This document shows, piece by piece, positions 14,850 through 23,257 of a DNA stretch of 64,000 nucleotides. Source of the DNA: Lacrimispora defluvii. GTDB taxonomy: Bacteria; Bacillota; Clostridia; Lachnospirales; Lachnospiraceae. The stretch is taken from positions 1 through 64,000 of the forward strand of contig JAAOXG010000015.1 in the NCBI GenBank assembly GCA_013036995.1. Direction: 5' to 3'. Made by a program: the position numbers and the translations under genes. How positions within the stretch are numbered: the stretch's first letter is position 1; each line of letters starts with the position of its first letter. Under the pieces are notes generated by a model that ran no database searches, was not told where the DNA came from, and worked only from the letters and a program-made list of their open reading frames with translations.

Positions 14850-16988
14850 TTATGAGATAGCAGGATTCTGCAGGAATTCGTCCAGCAGAAGTTTCTCCAC
14901 TCCCGCCAGTACTACAATACCAATTCCGTGAGGGTCATTAAAGCGCCACCCAAGCTGGCGGTAATAGGACCGGCTGTAAGAACAGTCGGATCCACGGCAG
15001 ACACCATATAAGTCGCCTTTCCGGTTAATTACTGTTTTTTTCATACCAGTCCATGCCTTTGCTATGGAAGCAATGCACCGGTTTTTCAGAGTATCTTTTA
15101 TAATACCCAGCCGAATACCTCTTGAAAAGGCACAAATGAACATGGAGGTGGAAGAAGCTTCCTCGTAAGTGGTGGAATCATCAAGAATCTGATGCCACAT
15201 ACCTGTTTCATCCTGTACCTGCAATATGCCTTCCGTCATTTCAAGGAAGAAGGAAGTGACGGCATCGTAATCCGGATGTTCCTTTGGCAGGATAAGAAGA
15301 AGTTCAGAGAGGGCGAGAACAACCCAGCCGTTTCCTCTGCTCCATGGAATCCGGTTCATCTTACCATAATTTAAATCAATGATATGGGACATCAGCATTT
15401 TATCTGTCATGAAGAAGTACTGTTTAAAAAGCTTTGCCTGGCGGCACGCATCATCCAGATACACAGAGTCTTTGCTGAGCTGATAGTACCGGCATAGGAA
15501 GGGGATACTCATATACATATCATCAATCCACATGGTATTGTTGTTTCTGGAAAATACCATGTCCTGTTCTCTTCTCTGATGGTTTCTCATAAAATCAGCA
15601 ATTACATCAGCAAGTTTTTCAGCCTCTCTGGCAGGCCGGTATTTGTTGGCTTCTAACAGAAAGGAACCAAAAGATCCACAGTCGTCCAGCTCGCTTAACC
15701 AGCAAAGCTGTGTATTAACTCCAGGATAGCCAAACACAGATTTGTCATATACAGAATAATCATAGACTGCAGCCGTCATACGGGCATATTCCAAAGCATA
15801 TTCCTGCCAGTCAGTGCGATTAAAATAACGGCTGGCAGTTAATAGACCATATAAGGTAACTCCGCAGGGATAAGTCCATTTTCCGTATAATTCTTCTTCT
15901 GCAAACATTCTCACAAAGGAATCTGGCAGATCAGCCTTCCAATAGCACGTACCGTTTAATCCATCATAAACCTTTTCCATAGACAAAAGATCTGGGACAG
16001 GCGGGATACTATCACCAAACATACCGGCATAAAGCCATGGGCCGTCATATCCTTTTACTCCTGCAGACAGAGGAATGGCACTGTTGTCAGCCTCCAGCTG
16101 AAGCTCTAATCCAGTCTCTTCACCAGCCTTTTTTTCACAAAATATAAGGACGTTATGTGAGCCTCCCTGAAGCATGATTTCTGATTCCCAGGCTCCGTTT
16201 TGCCACTCTCCCCTTAACTCACCGTTAATGAAAAGCCTGGTCTGGGTCTTGCTTTTGCCTGTGACATGGACGCTCTTTGCCTGATCAAGAACGAACCCAC
16301 TTTTTAAAACAGCGGTTCCCTGGCTTAAGGAACCAAAGACCCGTGTAATGGGGCAGCCTGACTGGGTTTTCTCATACTCATTGCTTGGATACCAGGCAAT
16401 ATTATTATAGCAGCCGGTAAGTATGGACTTTAAACCATCCGTATCCCACTGAACCGGTTCACTGTAAACAAAGCCTGCCTGCCCGTTTCGCTCTGGTATG
16501 GGTGAGAGAAAATGAGTCGGTTCCCATTGTGGCTTGGCATTCCGCAAAGTGAAGCCAAAGCCGATTTCTGTTTTTTCAGTCATTAAAACGAAGTGATTCA
16601 GACCTGCTAAAAGAGTAATGGAGAAAAAAGCAGAGGTCTTAAAACTCTCATCTCCAGGCTGGGATCGGTATACCTCTTCCCCGTTTACATAACATACAAC
16701 GGGACCCTGACAGCGGACCTCAAAGCGGGAAGGAGTCTGCTCGTGACTGTAAAGGTCACCTGCAGCATAGCAGATATCCCCGATCTGTGCATTGGGAAAG
16801 CGATTGTGAAAATCAAACAGATACCATCCCTTTGTGTCGCATAAGATACCGGTTGTAAAATCCAGCCGGTACTGATAAGGTACCTGGGGATTTTCCCCGA
16901 TGAAGCGGTTGGCAAGCAGTGCAATTACATCTTTGTCCCTGTCCCCATAAACTGCGTAAGCACTGTCTTCCTGATTAAAATATTTCAT
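14850..16988 (-). CDS. GH88/GH105-type unsaturated glucuronyl/galacturonyl hydrolase
   Basis: A 712-residue protein with no signal peptide. The first 330 residues are beta-rich carbohydrate-binding-like domains. The C-terminal 370 residues form an (alpha/alpha)6 barrel of the GH88/GH105 class. Family motifs are TMWIDDMYMSIPFL (the first Asp is the likely catalytic acid), WSRGNGWVVLALSELL and GMWHQILDDSTTYEEASS. Such enzymes remove the unsaturated uronic acid left by polysaccharide lyases from pectin- or host-glycan-derived oligosaccharides in the cytosol. AAGGAG is eight bases before the ATG. The N-terminal extension is much longer than in YteR (about 370 residues). Confidence 0.85.
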   Translation of the reverse strand: MKYFNQEDSAYAVYGDRDKDVIALLANRFIGENPQVPYQYRLDFTTGILCDTKGWYLFDFHNRFPNAQIGDICYAAGDLYSHEQTPSRFEVRCQGPVVCYVNGEEVYRSQPGDESFKTSAFFSITLLAGLNHFVLMTEKTEIGFGFTLRNAKPQWEPTHFLSPIPERNGQAGFVYSEPVQWDTDGLKSILTGCYNNIAWYPSNEYEKTQSGCPITRVFGSLSQGTAVLKSGFVLDQAKSVHVTGKSKTQTRLFINGELRGEWQNGAWESEIMLQGGSHNVLIFCEKKAGEETGLELQLEADNSAIPLSAGVKGYDGPWLYAGMFGDSIPPVPDLLSMEKVYDGLNGTCYWKADLPDSFVRMFAEEELYGKWTYPCGVTLYGLLTASRYFNRTDWQEYALEYARMTAAVYDYSVYDKSVFGYPGVNTQLCWLSELDDCGSFGSFLLEANKYRPAREAEKLADVIADFMRNHQRREQDMVFSRNNNTMWIDDMYMSIPFLCRYYQLSKDSVYLDDACRQAKLFKQYFFMTDKMLMSHIIDLNYGKMNRIPWSRGNGWVVLALSELLLILPKEHPDYDAVTSFFLEMTEGILQVQDETGMWHQILDDSTTYEEASSTSMFICAFSRGIRLGIIKDTLKNRCIASIAKAWTGMKKTVINRKGDLYGVCRGSDCSYSRSYYRQLGWRFNDPHGIGIVVLAGVEKLLLDEFLQNPAIS

Positions 16989-17114
16989 AAATGGTCTCCT
17001 TAAGTATTAATTTAAGTGTGGAAGGTTTCGAACACACTTTCTTTTTGCAAAAATCCCTTTATATATCAAGAGATTTTCAACCTTGGTAATTTCAATAATT
17101 GTTGTGACTGTGAT

Positions 17115-17137
17115 AAATGTACAACTTTTGTACATTT
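17115..17137 (-). promoter_or_regulatory. palindromic operator upstream of the glycosidase gene
   Basis: AAATGTACAA (17115-17124) and TTGTACATTT (17128-17137) form a perfect 10-bp inverted repeat around a 3-base centre. On the minus strand a TTGAAA lies next to it and TACATT inside it could be the -10 box, so the site probably overlaps the promoter. LacI- and GntR-type sugar regulators use such sites. The rest of 16,989-17,361 holds only a short leader hairpin (AAGTGTG/CACACTT). Confidence 0.55.
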
Positions 17138-17361
17138 TTTCAAAAAACTATAAACCTAAATTCCACGTGCATTTTTTATTAGCTTAAAAGAACACTATTT
17201 CAAGAAGAATTTAAACTGATACTCCCACATTGTAACATTATTTACCACCACCTTTCAATCTTTTTCAATAAATTATTGATTGCAACTTTGGAGTAAAGAT
17301 ACTTATTAAACCCTGCAAGTTATCCACAGAGCAACACTCGATTTTCAAGATGATATCTTTA

Positions 17362-18460
17362 TTATACCAGACATTTTTCATACACTTCCTTGTACGGATA
17401 GTTTTCTGACAAATTCATAATTACAGTTCTTGCGGTTTTAATGATTTTGGCTGCAAGAAATACATACTTCAAACGAAAGGTCTTTATTTGCTGTCTGTAT
17501 TCTGAAGGCTCTAAGGAATCAATCTTGAACAACAAAAACAGGTTATATGAAAGCATCATCATTTGAAACACCGCTTCATTTGCCCAAAATGATTTAAGTA
17601 AAAGATGACCCACCGCCATGTCGTATTTGGCTTCTTTAATATAGTTCTCAGCATTGCCACGTTTTTCATAGGATATAACTACTTTTTCAGAAAGCAATGT
17701 AGTGTTTGTCACAAAGAAAAAGTATTCGTACTCAGAGCCTTCTAAAAGTGATATTTGTGCTCTTTCTTTTTCTGGTTTCAGTACGCGAGACACAACAAAC
17801 CTTCTGTCTTTCTCCCAGTTATCTAATTTTGTAAACAGTTCTGTAGTTTCTCTGCCTTCTTCACCTTTAACGAATACAACCGATGAATTCGTTGCTTGGG
17901 ATGCAAGCGTAGAATAACTTTTGGCTTTAATTAAATATTTGCAACCAAGAGATTCTATCGTTTCAATAATTTTTTCATCAAAGTAGCCACTATCCATTCG
18001 AAATAAAATCTCTAAATCATCTGTTTTGATGTTGGCTACTATTTCTTTGATCATTTCAGATGCACCGTTAGCTGTGTAAGTATTGCCACTTCTTACAAAT
18101 CCGGTGACGTAGGCTTTTAATTCGTCGCAAAATGCAAACTGGATATTGTAGCATCGGGTTCCTAGTTTCTTGGGATTATATCCTTTTGATGCACCTTCTT
18201 GATGACCTTCTACGTTGATTACACTACTATCAATATCAATCGTAATGGATGTCACTTTACTTATAGTGAGCAGTTTTTTAAAGACTTTAAAATTAATGTC
18301 TCTAAACATTTGTGTTGTCTTAAAGGTGAAGTTTCCTAAAAACCGTGACACTGTTTCAGGTTCTTTTACGGAAATATCAAATTCATTAACGAGTGGATCA
18401 TTTTGAAGGAGCTTTAGACGTTCTAGCTTGTCTATACCAATAAAGTGACCACAAAAGTCT
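17362..18460 (-). pseudogene. IS1380-family transposase, N-terminus lost
   Basis: About 366 residues of an IS1380-type DDE transposase. Catalytic-core pieces are TSITIDIDSSVINVEGHQEG, SKGYNPKKLGTRCYN, LFRMDSGYFDEKII and KRGNAENYIKEAKYD. Full-length members have about 430-440 residues; here roughly the first 70 are missing and the frame runs directly into a DUF1413 gene in another frame. The intact 3' part ends with its own stop, but no start or left inverted repeat remains, so it is inactive. Confidence 0.85.
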
Positions 18461-18583
18461 ATCTTTAACAACAATTCGATTCCATTCGTAACCTTTAAAC
18501 AAATCTTTTACAAGAAACACCTCTCCATCCAAAACATTATCTGTCTCCTTTATAGCAAGTTCCAGTAACTCATTTACATCCAT
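18461..18583 (-). pseudogene. DUF1413-family gene truncated by IS1380
   Basis: The ORF starts at an ATG preceded by GAGGGTG and encodes MDVNELLELAIKETDNV, then GEVFLVKDLFKGYEWNRI, the signature of the small DUF1413 family (FLLKDLFKGYEWNRI...). Similarity stops after KDRLL, at the junction with IS1380 near 18,460, and the frame then runs into unrelated residues. Function unknown; only the first half remains. Confidence 0.65.
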
Positions 18584-18741
18584 AATAATCACCCTCTCGT
18601 TCAATGTTCATAACAACATTGTATACCACATTTATATAAAAATCAATCTATAACTGAATTAATACCGCCAATTAATGAACCTTACTCGGCGGTAGAGTCC
18701 CATAAATATTTCTTATACTAATTTGTATTAACTAATTAGAT

Positions 18742-18897
18742 TACAAAAGAAAACCCACAACTCTACTCTAAAGTCATGGGCTATTGGGGGCCATTTTTCA
18801 TACTTTAATTTCAATGCCTGATTTAAAGCATATTACAAAGTGGTCATCATACACCGTAACATTTTGGATGATCTTCCTTACAAGGGTATCATCATAT
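18742..18897 (-). pseudogene. relic of a serine recombinase 3' end with its terminator
   Basis: The minus strand from 18897 to the TGA at 18800-18798 encodes YDDTLVRKIIQ, then VTVYDDHFVICFKSGIEI. This matches the last residues of the intact recombinase at 26018-27580 ([24 protein letters not shown]). The following hairpin region (18754-18780, CCCACAACTCT and AAGTCATGGG) is the counterpart of 25974-26000. It is the leftover end of a second, related element in the same orientation. Confidence 0.75.
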
Positions 18898-18898
18898 A

Positions 18899-19414
18899 GT
18901 AAAAAGCAATTATCATAATACAGTTGTTAGAAATCTTTTAATCGGTTTAAATTGCAATTGTGCTATGAGGCGAATTGGGGATGTATACACAAGAATGGAT
19001 GCTGTTTATTTATCTAAAAGGAACTCCTTCGGAGCAGTTGAAGTTGAATTTGGTAAAGATACTCTTGATGCATCCCGTGGGATTCTAGATGATATTGCTG
19101 TGTTAAATACTCGATATGGTATACCAAAAAATGATAACAGAGCTGTTGTTGTCAGTTTACAGTTACCCAATGCCCGTCAGGGATATTGGCAGGTTGTAAA
19201 AGACATTTTTAAGGTAGAAAACATACAGATAAATACAATTACCATTGGTGCTTTACTCATTCTATTGTGGAATAATGAGCATTTTGATCCTGTTGATTTT
19301 TCATATTATGTAGACTATGATAATATGGATATACGAAGTACTTTAGAAAGACATCTCGGCCGAAAAATAAATCTTTCAGATAAATTGCTAGGAATTTTGG
19401 AGCCCATAAAATAA
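18899..19414 (+). pseudogene. 3' portion of a probable restriction endonuclease
   Basis: The reading frame is open from the recombinase relic and reads NTVVRNLLIGLNC, then MDAVYLSKRN, FGAVEVEFGKDTLDASRG and NARQGYWQVVKDI. No ribosome site precedes the internal ATG at 18965 and the similarity-like sequence begins upstream of it, so the gene has lost its 5' end. The D...E-V-E arrangement recalls PD-(D/E)xK nucleases, and the gene converges on two DNA methyltransferases, so a restriction enzyme is the likely identity. I do not recognise a named family and the call rests largely on context. Confidence 0.5.
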
Positions 19415-19461
19415 ATAAATGAGGATGAATGGCTATAAAAACCACTCATCCTCATTTATTT
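19413..19461. terminator. bidirectional terminator between nuclease fragment and methyltransferase
   Basis: AAATAAATGAGGATGA and TCATCCTCATTTATTT form a perfect 16-bp stem with a 17-base loop, A-rich on one side and T-rich on the other. Confidence 0.85.
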
Positions 19462-20285
19462 TACATAATCTTAGAAAGTCTTTCTTTGGCTACACTACAC
19501 CATTTTTCTTCAAGTTCAATACCAATCCAACGAATATTATGCCCCTGTTTATTCAGTTTCTCGCAACAAACGCCAAGGGTACCGGAACCATGAAATGGAT
19601 CAAGTATAATACCCTCATAAAAACCATCCTCATTTTTGGGACAAAAAGCTTTGATAATTTCAGTTATCAATGATTCCGGCTTTTGTGTTGGGTGCTCTGT
19701 CTTTTCATCTTGATAGATTTTGCCAGCTAATGTTGGAAAAGCCCATATATCACCTCTCATAGCACCAAGAGGATTGGGTTCCCATTTTAAACGTTCGCCT
19801 TTAGAATTCTTATAATATACTGGATTTTTTAGACGCTCCGTGCTTTTGTAAGGCATTCTGACATCATCAACATTATATGTCCATTTCTTAGGTGACTTTG
19901 AAAACCACAAAAACGGCTCATATTGCGTCAGCGGCGCAGTTTTTAATCGGCTAAATCCGTTTTCATAATACCATATATTCATTCTTCTATAATTAAGATT
20001 TTCTTCATACATTATAGTTTGAATAAAACCGATGTAATGATGTATACCGAACCATATAATACTTCCATCTACCTTCAATAAATCCCTGCATAGCCCTATA
20101 CGCTTTCTTGAAATATCAAGAAACTCTTTTAACGGTAATTTATCGCTATCATTACCAAAATCTTTATTTAAATTATATGGTGGGTCAGTAAGTACCAAAT
20201 CAACTTTTATTCCTTCGTCTAGCATTTGCTTAAGTAAAATATCTGAATCACCATTAATTACACCATTATACTCCATAATAATCAC
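19461..20285 (-). CDS. DNA adenine/N4-type methyltransferase (beta class, DPPY)
   Basis: A 274-residue site-specific amino-methyltransferase. Motif IV TDPPYNLNKDFG lies near residue 35 and motif I LDPFHGSGTLGV near residue 230, so IV precedes I as in beta-class N6A/N4C enzymes. SAM supplies the methyl group. A GTG at 20285 shares one base with the upstream methyltransferase stop, AAGGA sits at good spacing, and an ATG nine bases later is an alternative. Its partner nuclease seems to be the truncated gene on the other side of the terminator, leaving a solo methylase pair. Confidence 0.85.
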   Translation of the reverse strand: MIIMEYNGVINGDSDILLKQMLDEGIKVDLVLTDPPYNLNKDFGNDSDKLPLKEFLDISRKRIGLCRDLLKVDGSIIWFGIHHYIGFIQTIMYEENLNYRRMNIWYYENGFSRLKTAPLTQYEPFLWFSKSPKKWTYNVDDVRMPYKSTERLKNPVYYKNSKGERLKWEPNPLGAMRGDIWAFPTLAGKIYQDEKTEHPTQKPESLITEIIKAFCPKNEDGFYEGIILDPFHGSGTLGVCCEKLNKQGHNIRWIGIELEEKWCSVAKERLSKIM

Positions 20286-21403
20286 TACTTATCCTTTCTA
20301 AATATTAAAACATATTGATGGTGAATATTTTCAACATAAGCAAATGGATACCCATATGGTAATAAAGTCTTATGATTTTGTAATAAAACTTTTACTCCTT
20401 GCAAGCATATTTTATAACCATCTTTAGTCGTCCTGCGATTTAACGCCTGTATCAAATCACTATGAAAGCTGATGAATGTAGATTTATTTCTGAAATCTGA
20501 TACGACTAAACACATATATTTTTTAGGGCTTAGTACCCTGCCGCATTCAAGAAAAACATCATCCACGAGAATTTTAAGAAATTCTTCATAGCTTTCGACA
20601 TTAGCCAAATCATTTTCATCATCTTCTGAATAATTTGTGGCTAAATTGTTTGCCAATCGTTCTTTTTTTACTTTATGATCAGCTTTTTTATTAAGAATTG
20701 ACCAATAAGGGGGACTCGTAACCATAAAATCAAAAGAAGAATCCTCAAATTGTTTTAATATTGTTCGAGAATCACCTTGTATGAAAGTGTGTTTTGCAGA
20801 AGCACCTTCGAATACCTCTGTATCAAGTCGTTCAATTGCCAAGCTATGCCACTTTTCTTGTAGCTCTATACTTGTACAATGACGTCCTTCAAGTTCACAG
20901 GCTTTTGCCGTTGACCCAACTCCACCAAATGGATCTAAAACCTTCATTTCCTTCTTAGTGAAAAAAGTAATCAAATGTGATACGTCTTGAAACGAAAATG
21001 GAGCTGGGTGTTGTCTTTCTATCTTTGCATGTGGATGTTTAGCACCCAAACCTTTTTGATAAAAAAAGCTTTTTGTTTCTGGAAGCCATTGCGAGCCGTT
21101 TAAGTCATTTAATGTGTTTCTTTTATCTACCGGTTTTTCTTCAGCAGCTTCATTAGTTGCATTTTCTTCTATTTCATTGTTTTCGTTTGTATTCTTTTTT
21201 GATTTTGCTGGATTTTGCGGTGCCTCAATAGTTTTGCTGCTTTCTTTAAACTCTTCCAGTGCTTTTACTTCAAATCGCCTTTGTCCACCAGGAGTTTTTG
21301 ACGGTTCAAGAGTACCTTGCTCTATCATTCTATATATCGTAGACACGCTGACTCCTAAGAATTCAGCTGCTTTTTTTGTGCTAACAAGCTCATTACTGTT
21401 CAT
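20285..21403 (-). CDS. DNA methyltransferase with N-terminal excisionase/MerR-type HTH
   Basis: About 372 residues in three parts. Residues 1-55 are a helix-turn-helix of the excisionase/HTH_17 type (TKKAAEFLGVSVSTIYRMIE, then GGQRRFEVKALEEF). A charged linker of about 60 residues follows. The C-terminal methyltransferase has motif I VLDPFGGVGSTAKAC before motif IV VTSPPYWSIL; the SPPYW form is typical of N4-cytosine enzymes. The ATG at 21403 has AAAGGTGA eight bases upstream; a GTG at 21415 is less likely. The fused HTH and the repeats in its promoter suggest self-regulation, replacing a separate controller protein. Confidence 0.85.
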   Translation of the reverse strand: MNSNELVSTKKAAEFLGVSVSTIYRMIEQGTLEPSKTPGGQRRFEVKALEEFKESSKTIEAPQNPAKSKKNTNENNEIEENATNEAAEEKPVDKRNTLNDLNGSQWLPETKSFFYQKGLGAKHPHAKIERQHPAPFSFQDVSHLITFFTKKEMKVLDPFGGVGSTAKACELEGRHCTSIELQEKWHSLAIERLDTEVFEGASAKHTFIQGDSRTILKQFEDSSFDFMVTSPPYWSILNKKADHKVKKERLANNLATNYSEDDENDLANVESYEEFLKILVDDVFLECGRVLSPKKYMCLVVSDFRNKSTFISFHSDLIQALNRRTTKDGYKICLQGVKVLLQNHKTLLPYGYPFAYVENIHHQYVLIFRKDK

Positions 21404-21438
21404 ATATGTAGTCACCTTTCATTTGCTTTATATTATAG

Positions 21439-21476
21439 TACTTTTTAAGTATATCACTTTAAATATCACTTGTCAA
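21439..21476 (-). promoter_or_regulatory. methyltransferase operon promoter with operator-like repeats
   Basis: TTGACA (21476-21471), a 17-base spacer and TATACT (21453-21448) form the promoter on the minus strand. ATATCACT is repeated 12 bases apart (21451-21458, 21463-21470) across the spacer, and TACTT-TTT-AAGTA (21439-21451) is a perfect palindrome at the -10. These are natural targets for the HTH fused to the methyltransferase. Confidence 0.65.
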
Positions 21477-21520
21477 CACTATTCAACATTATTCACATCT
21501 CTTCCAATAATTTATAGACA

Positions 21521-21626
21521 ATGTTTAACAGTAATTCCGTCTACTCAATCAGTAATAATATCCACTCGCCATGTTTTTGACAGTAATTTCGTCAACTCAG
21601 TAGGCAAATAGTAATAATGTCCACAC
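21521..21626. repeat. imperfect tandem repeat (two units of 50 and 56 bases)
   Basis: Both units begin ATGTTT, share ACAGTAATT(C/T)CGTC(T/A)ACTCA and end AGTAATAAT(A/G)TCCAC. The second carries a short insertion. They lie upstream of the methyltransferase promoter in a gene-free stretch (21,416-22,010). Role unknown; an iteron-like or element-end function is possible. Confidence 0.5.
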
Positions 21627-21781
21627 AACCTTATGATTTCTTGGTTTTGGATAAGTTCTTACAATAAAAGAATCCGTGACCTAGAACCCGACGTGAATAT
21701 GAGTTCAAAATCACGGAAATCCCTTTATATCAAGCACCTTTATACTCTTACTTTTCAACCCTTGACATCAATACAACACTC

Positions 21782-21900
21782 TCAACATGTTTTGAGAGGA
21801 GGGGATAGCTGTCAAGAATTAGCAGCCTGTATTTTTTAGACTGAAATTCTCTCCGAGGGAACATATCGACTAAGGGTGTACGTATGTGGGAACAAATCAA
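21782..21900 (+). repeat. conserved non-coding repeat, copy B
   Basis: The second copy of the 119-base sequence found at 11502-11621, with the same block order and equal length. It lies between the restriction-modification remnant and the cadmium cassette, a plausible module boundary. No gene was found around it between 21,633 and 22,010. Confidence 0.55.
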
Positions 21901-22010
21901 CTATAGACTTTCGTGTGAGTTTATTGTAAAAACCTAATTCACCGAAAAGAAATGTGGCGCATCTCGGTTTTCAAACTTACACTAACTATAAGAACTTATC
22001 AAGAATATAG

Positions 22011-22613
22011 TCAATTATAAAAAGAAATCAGGTAGTTAATTGTGCCATTTTCGACAAGAATATAAATTCCTAACCCGATAAAGATAACGGGCACAATAAT
22101 ACGCCCATAGCGTTCGATAATTCCACCAATCATTGGGATAGTAGCAAATCTTTTAGCTAACTGGCATAGAAGGAATATGCCAATAATAAAGACTGCAAGA
22201 ACTATAACAATCTGACCAACATTCATTCCTGTAAAATATGGAATATAAATCCCAAGATTATCTCCTCCCATAGCTAAAGTCAGACCTGTAATAGCAAAAA
22301 TTTGGGATTGATTGTTTTTAATTTGATTTCCAATGGAATCTTCATCCACATCCTCATCAACAAATATCGAACGAATCCCCAAACCCAAAGGAATCAAACC
22401 TAGAAACCCAATCATCCAATCCTGAGGAATATAATTGAGGAAATAGGCAGCAATGAGGCTTACCCCGACTAATATACCAGTCCCTAAATATTGCCCGATA
22501 TAAATAGATTTTATCCCTCGGGTTCCTTGGTTGGCAAAAAGAATTATTAAAACAACTAAATAGTCAATCGATGTAGAAATGAATACAAGTAACGCTGAAA
22601 TAAGTGTTTGCAT
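22011..22613 (-). CDS. cadD: CadD-family cadmium resistance transporter
   Basis: A 200-residue membrane protein with about five or six helices, matching the CadD family: [20 protein letters not shown] at the N-terminus, [15 protein letters not shown], and [14 protein letters not shown] in the middle. The conserved Asp residues in the first and fourth helices resemble the LysE-like exporter fold. It exports or sequesters Cd2+. It is the last gene of the cad operon, which is read from cadC. Confidence 0.88.
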   Translation of the reverse strand: MQTLISALLVFISTSIDYLVVLIILFANQGTRGIKSIYIGQYLGTGILVGVSLIAAYFLNYIPQDWMIGFLGLIPLGLGIRSIFVDEDVDEDSIGNQIKNNQSQIFAITGLTLAMGGDNLGIYIPYFTGMNVGQIVIVLAVFIIGIFLLCQLAKRFATIPMIGGIIERYGRIIVPVIFIGLGIYILVENGTINYLISFYN

Positions 22614-22655
22614 AATTTTCTCCTTATACTATAGATTTTTAACATTCAGTTGAAA

Positions 22656-23135
<480 letters not shown>

Positions 23136-23197
23136 TATATATCCTCCTCGTCTTTGCTTCGCATTAAAAGAAGATGCACACTGCCTGCTATCAAAAT

Positions 23198-23233
23198 TCG
23201 CCGATTAAGATGAATTCTACTCCCAATCGGCGA
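23198..23233 (-). terminator. hairpin after cadA
   Basis: TCGCCGATT pairs with AATCGGCGA around an 18-base loop in the gap between cadA and the CopZ-like gene. On the minus strand it follows cadA but is trailed only by ATTTTG, so it may attenuate rather than stop transcription. Confidence 0.5.
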
Positions 23234-23257
23234 TAAAAAAACTATATTTTCGTAATA

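Noticed and set aside
19419..21611. Plus-strand ORFs opposite the two methyltransferases
   Set aside because: They are antisense to genes with clear catalytic motifs and promoters and have no family features.
21521..21626. CRISPR-like or iteron array
   Set aside because: There are only two imperfect units without spacers of regular length; they are listed as a tandem repeat only.
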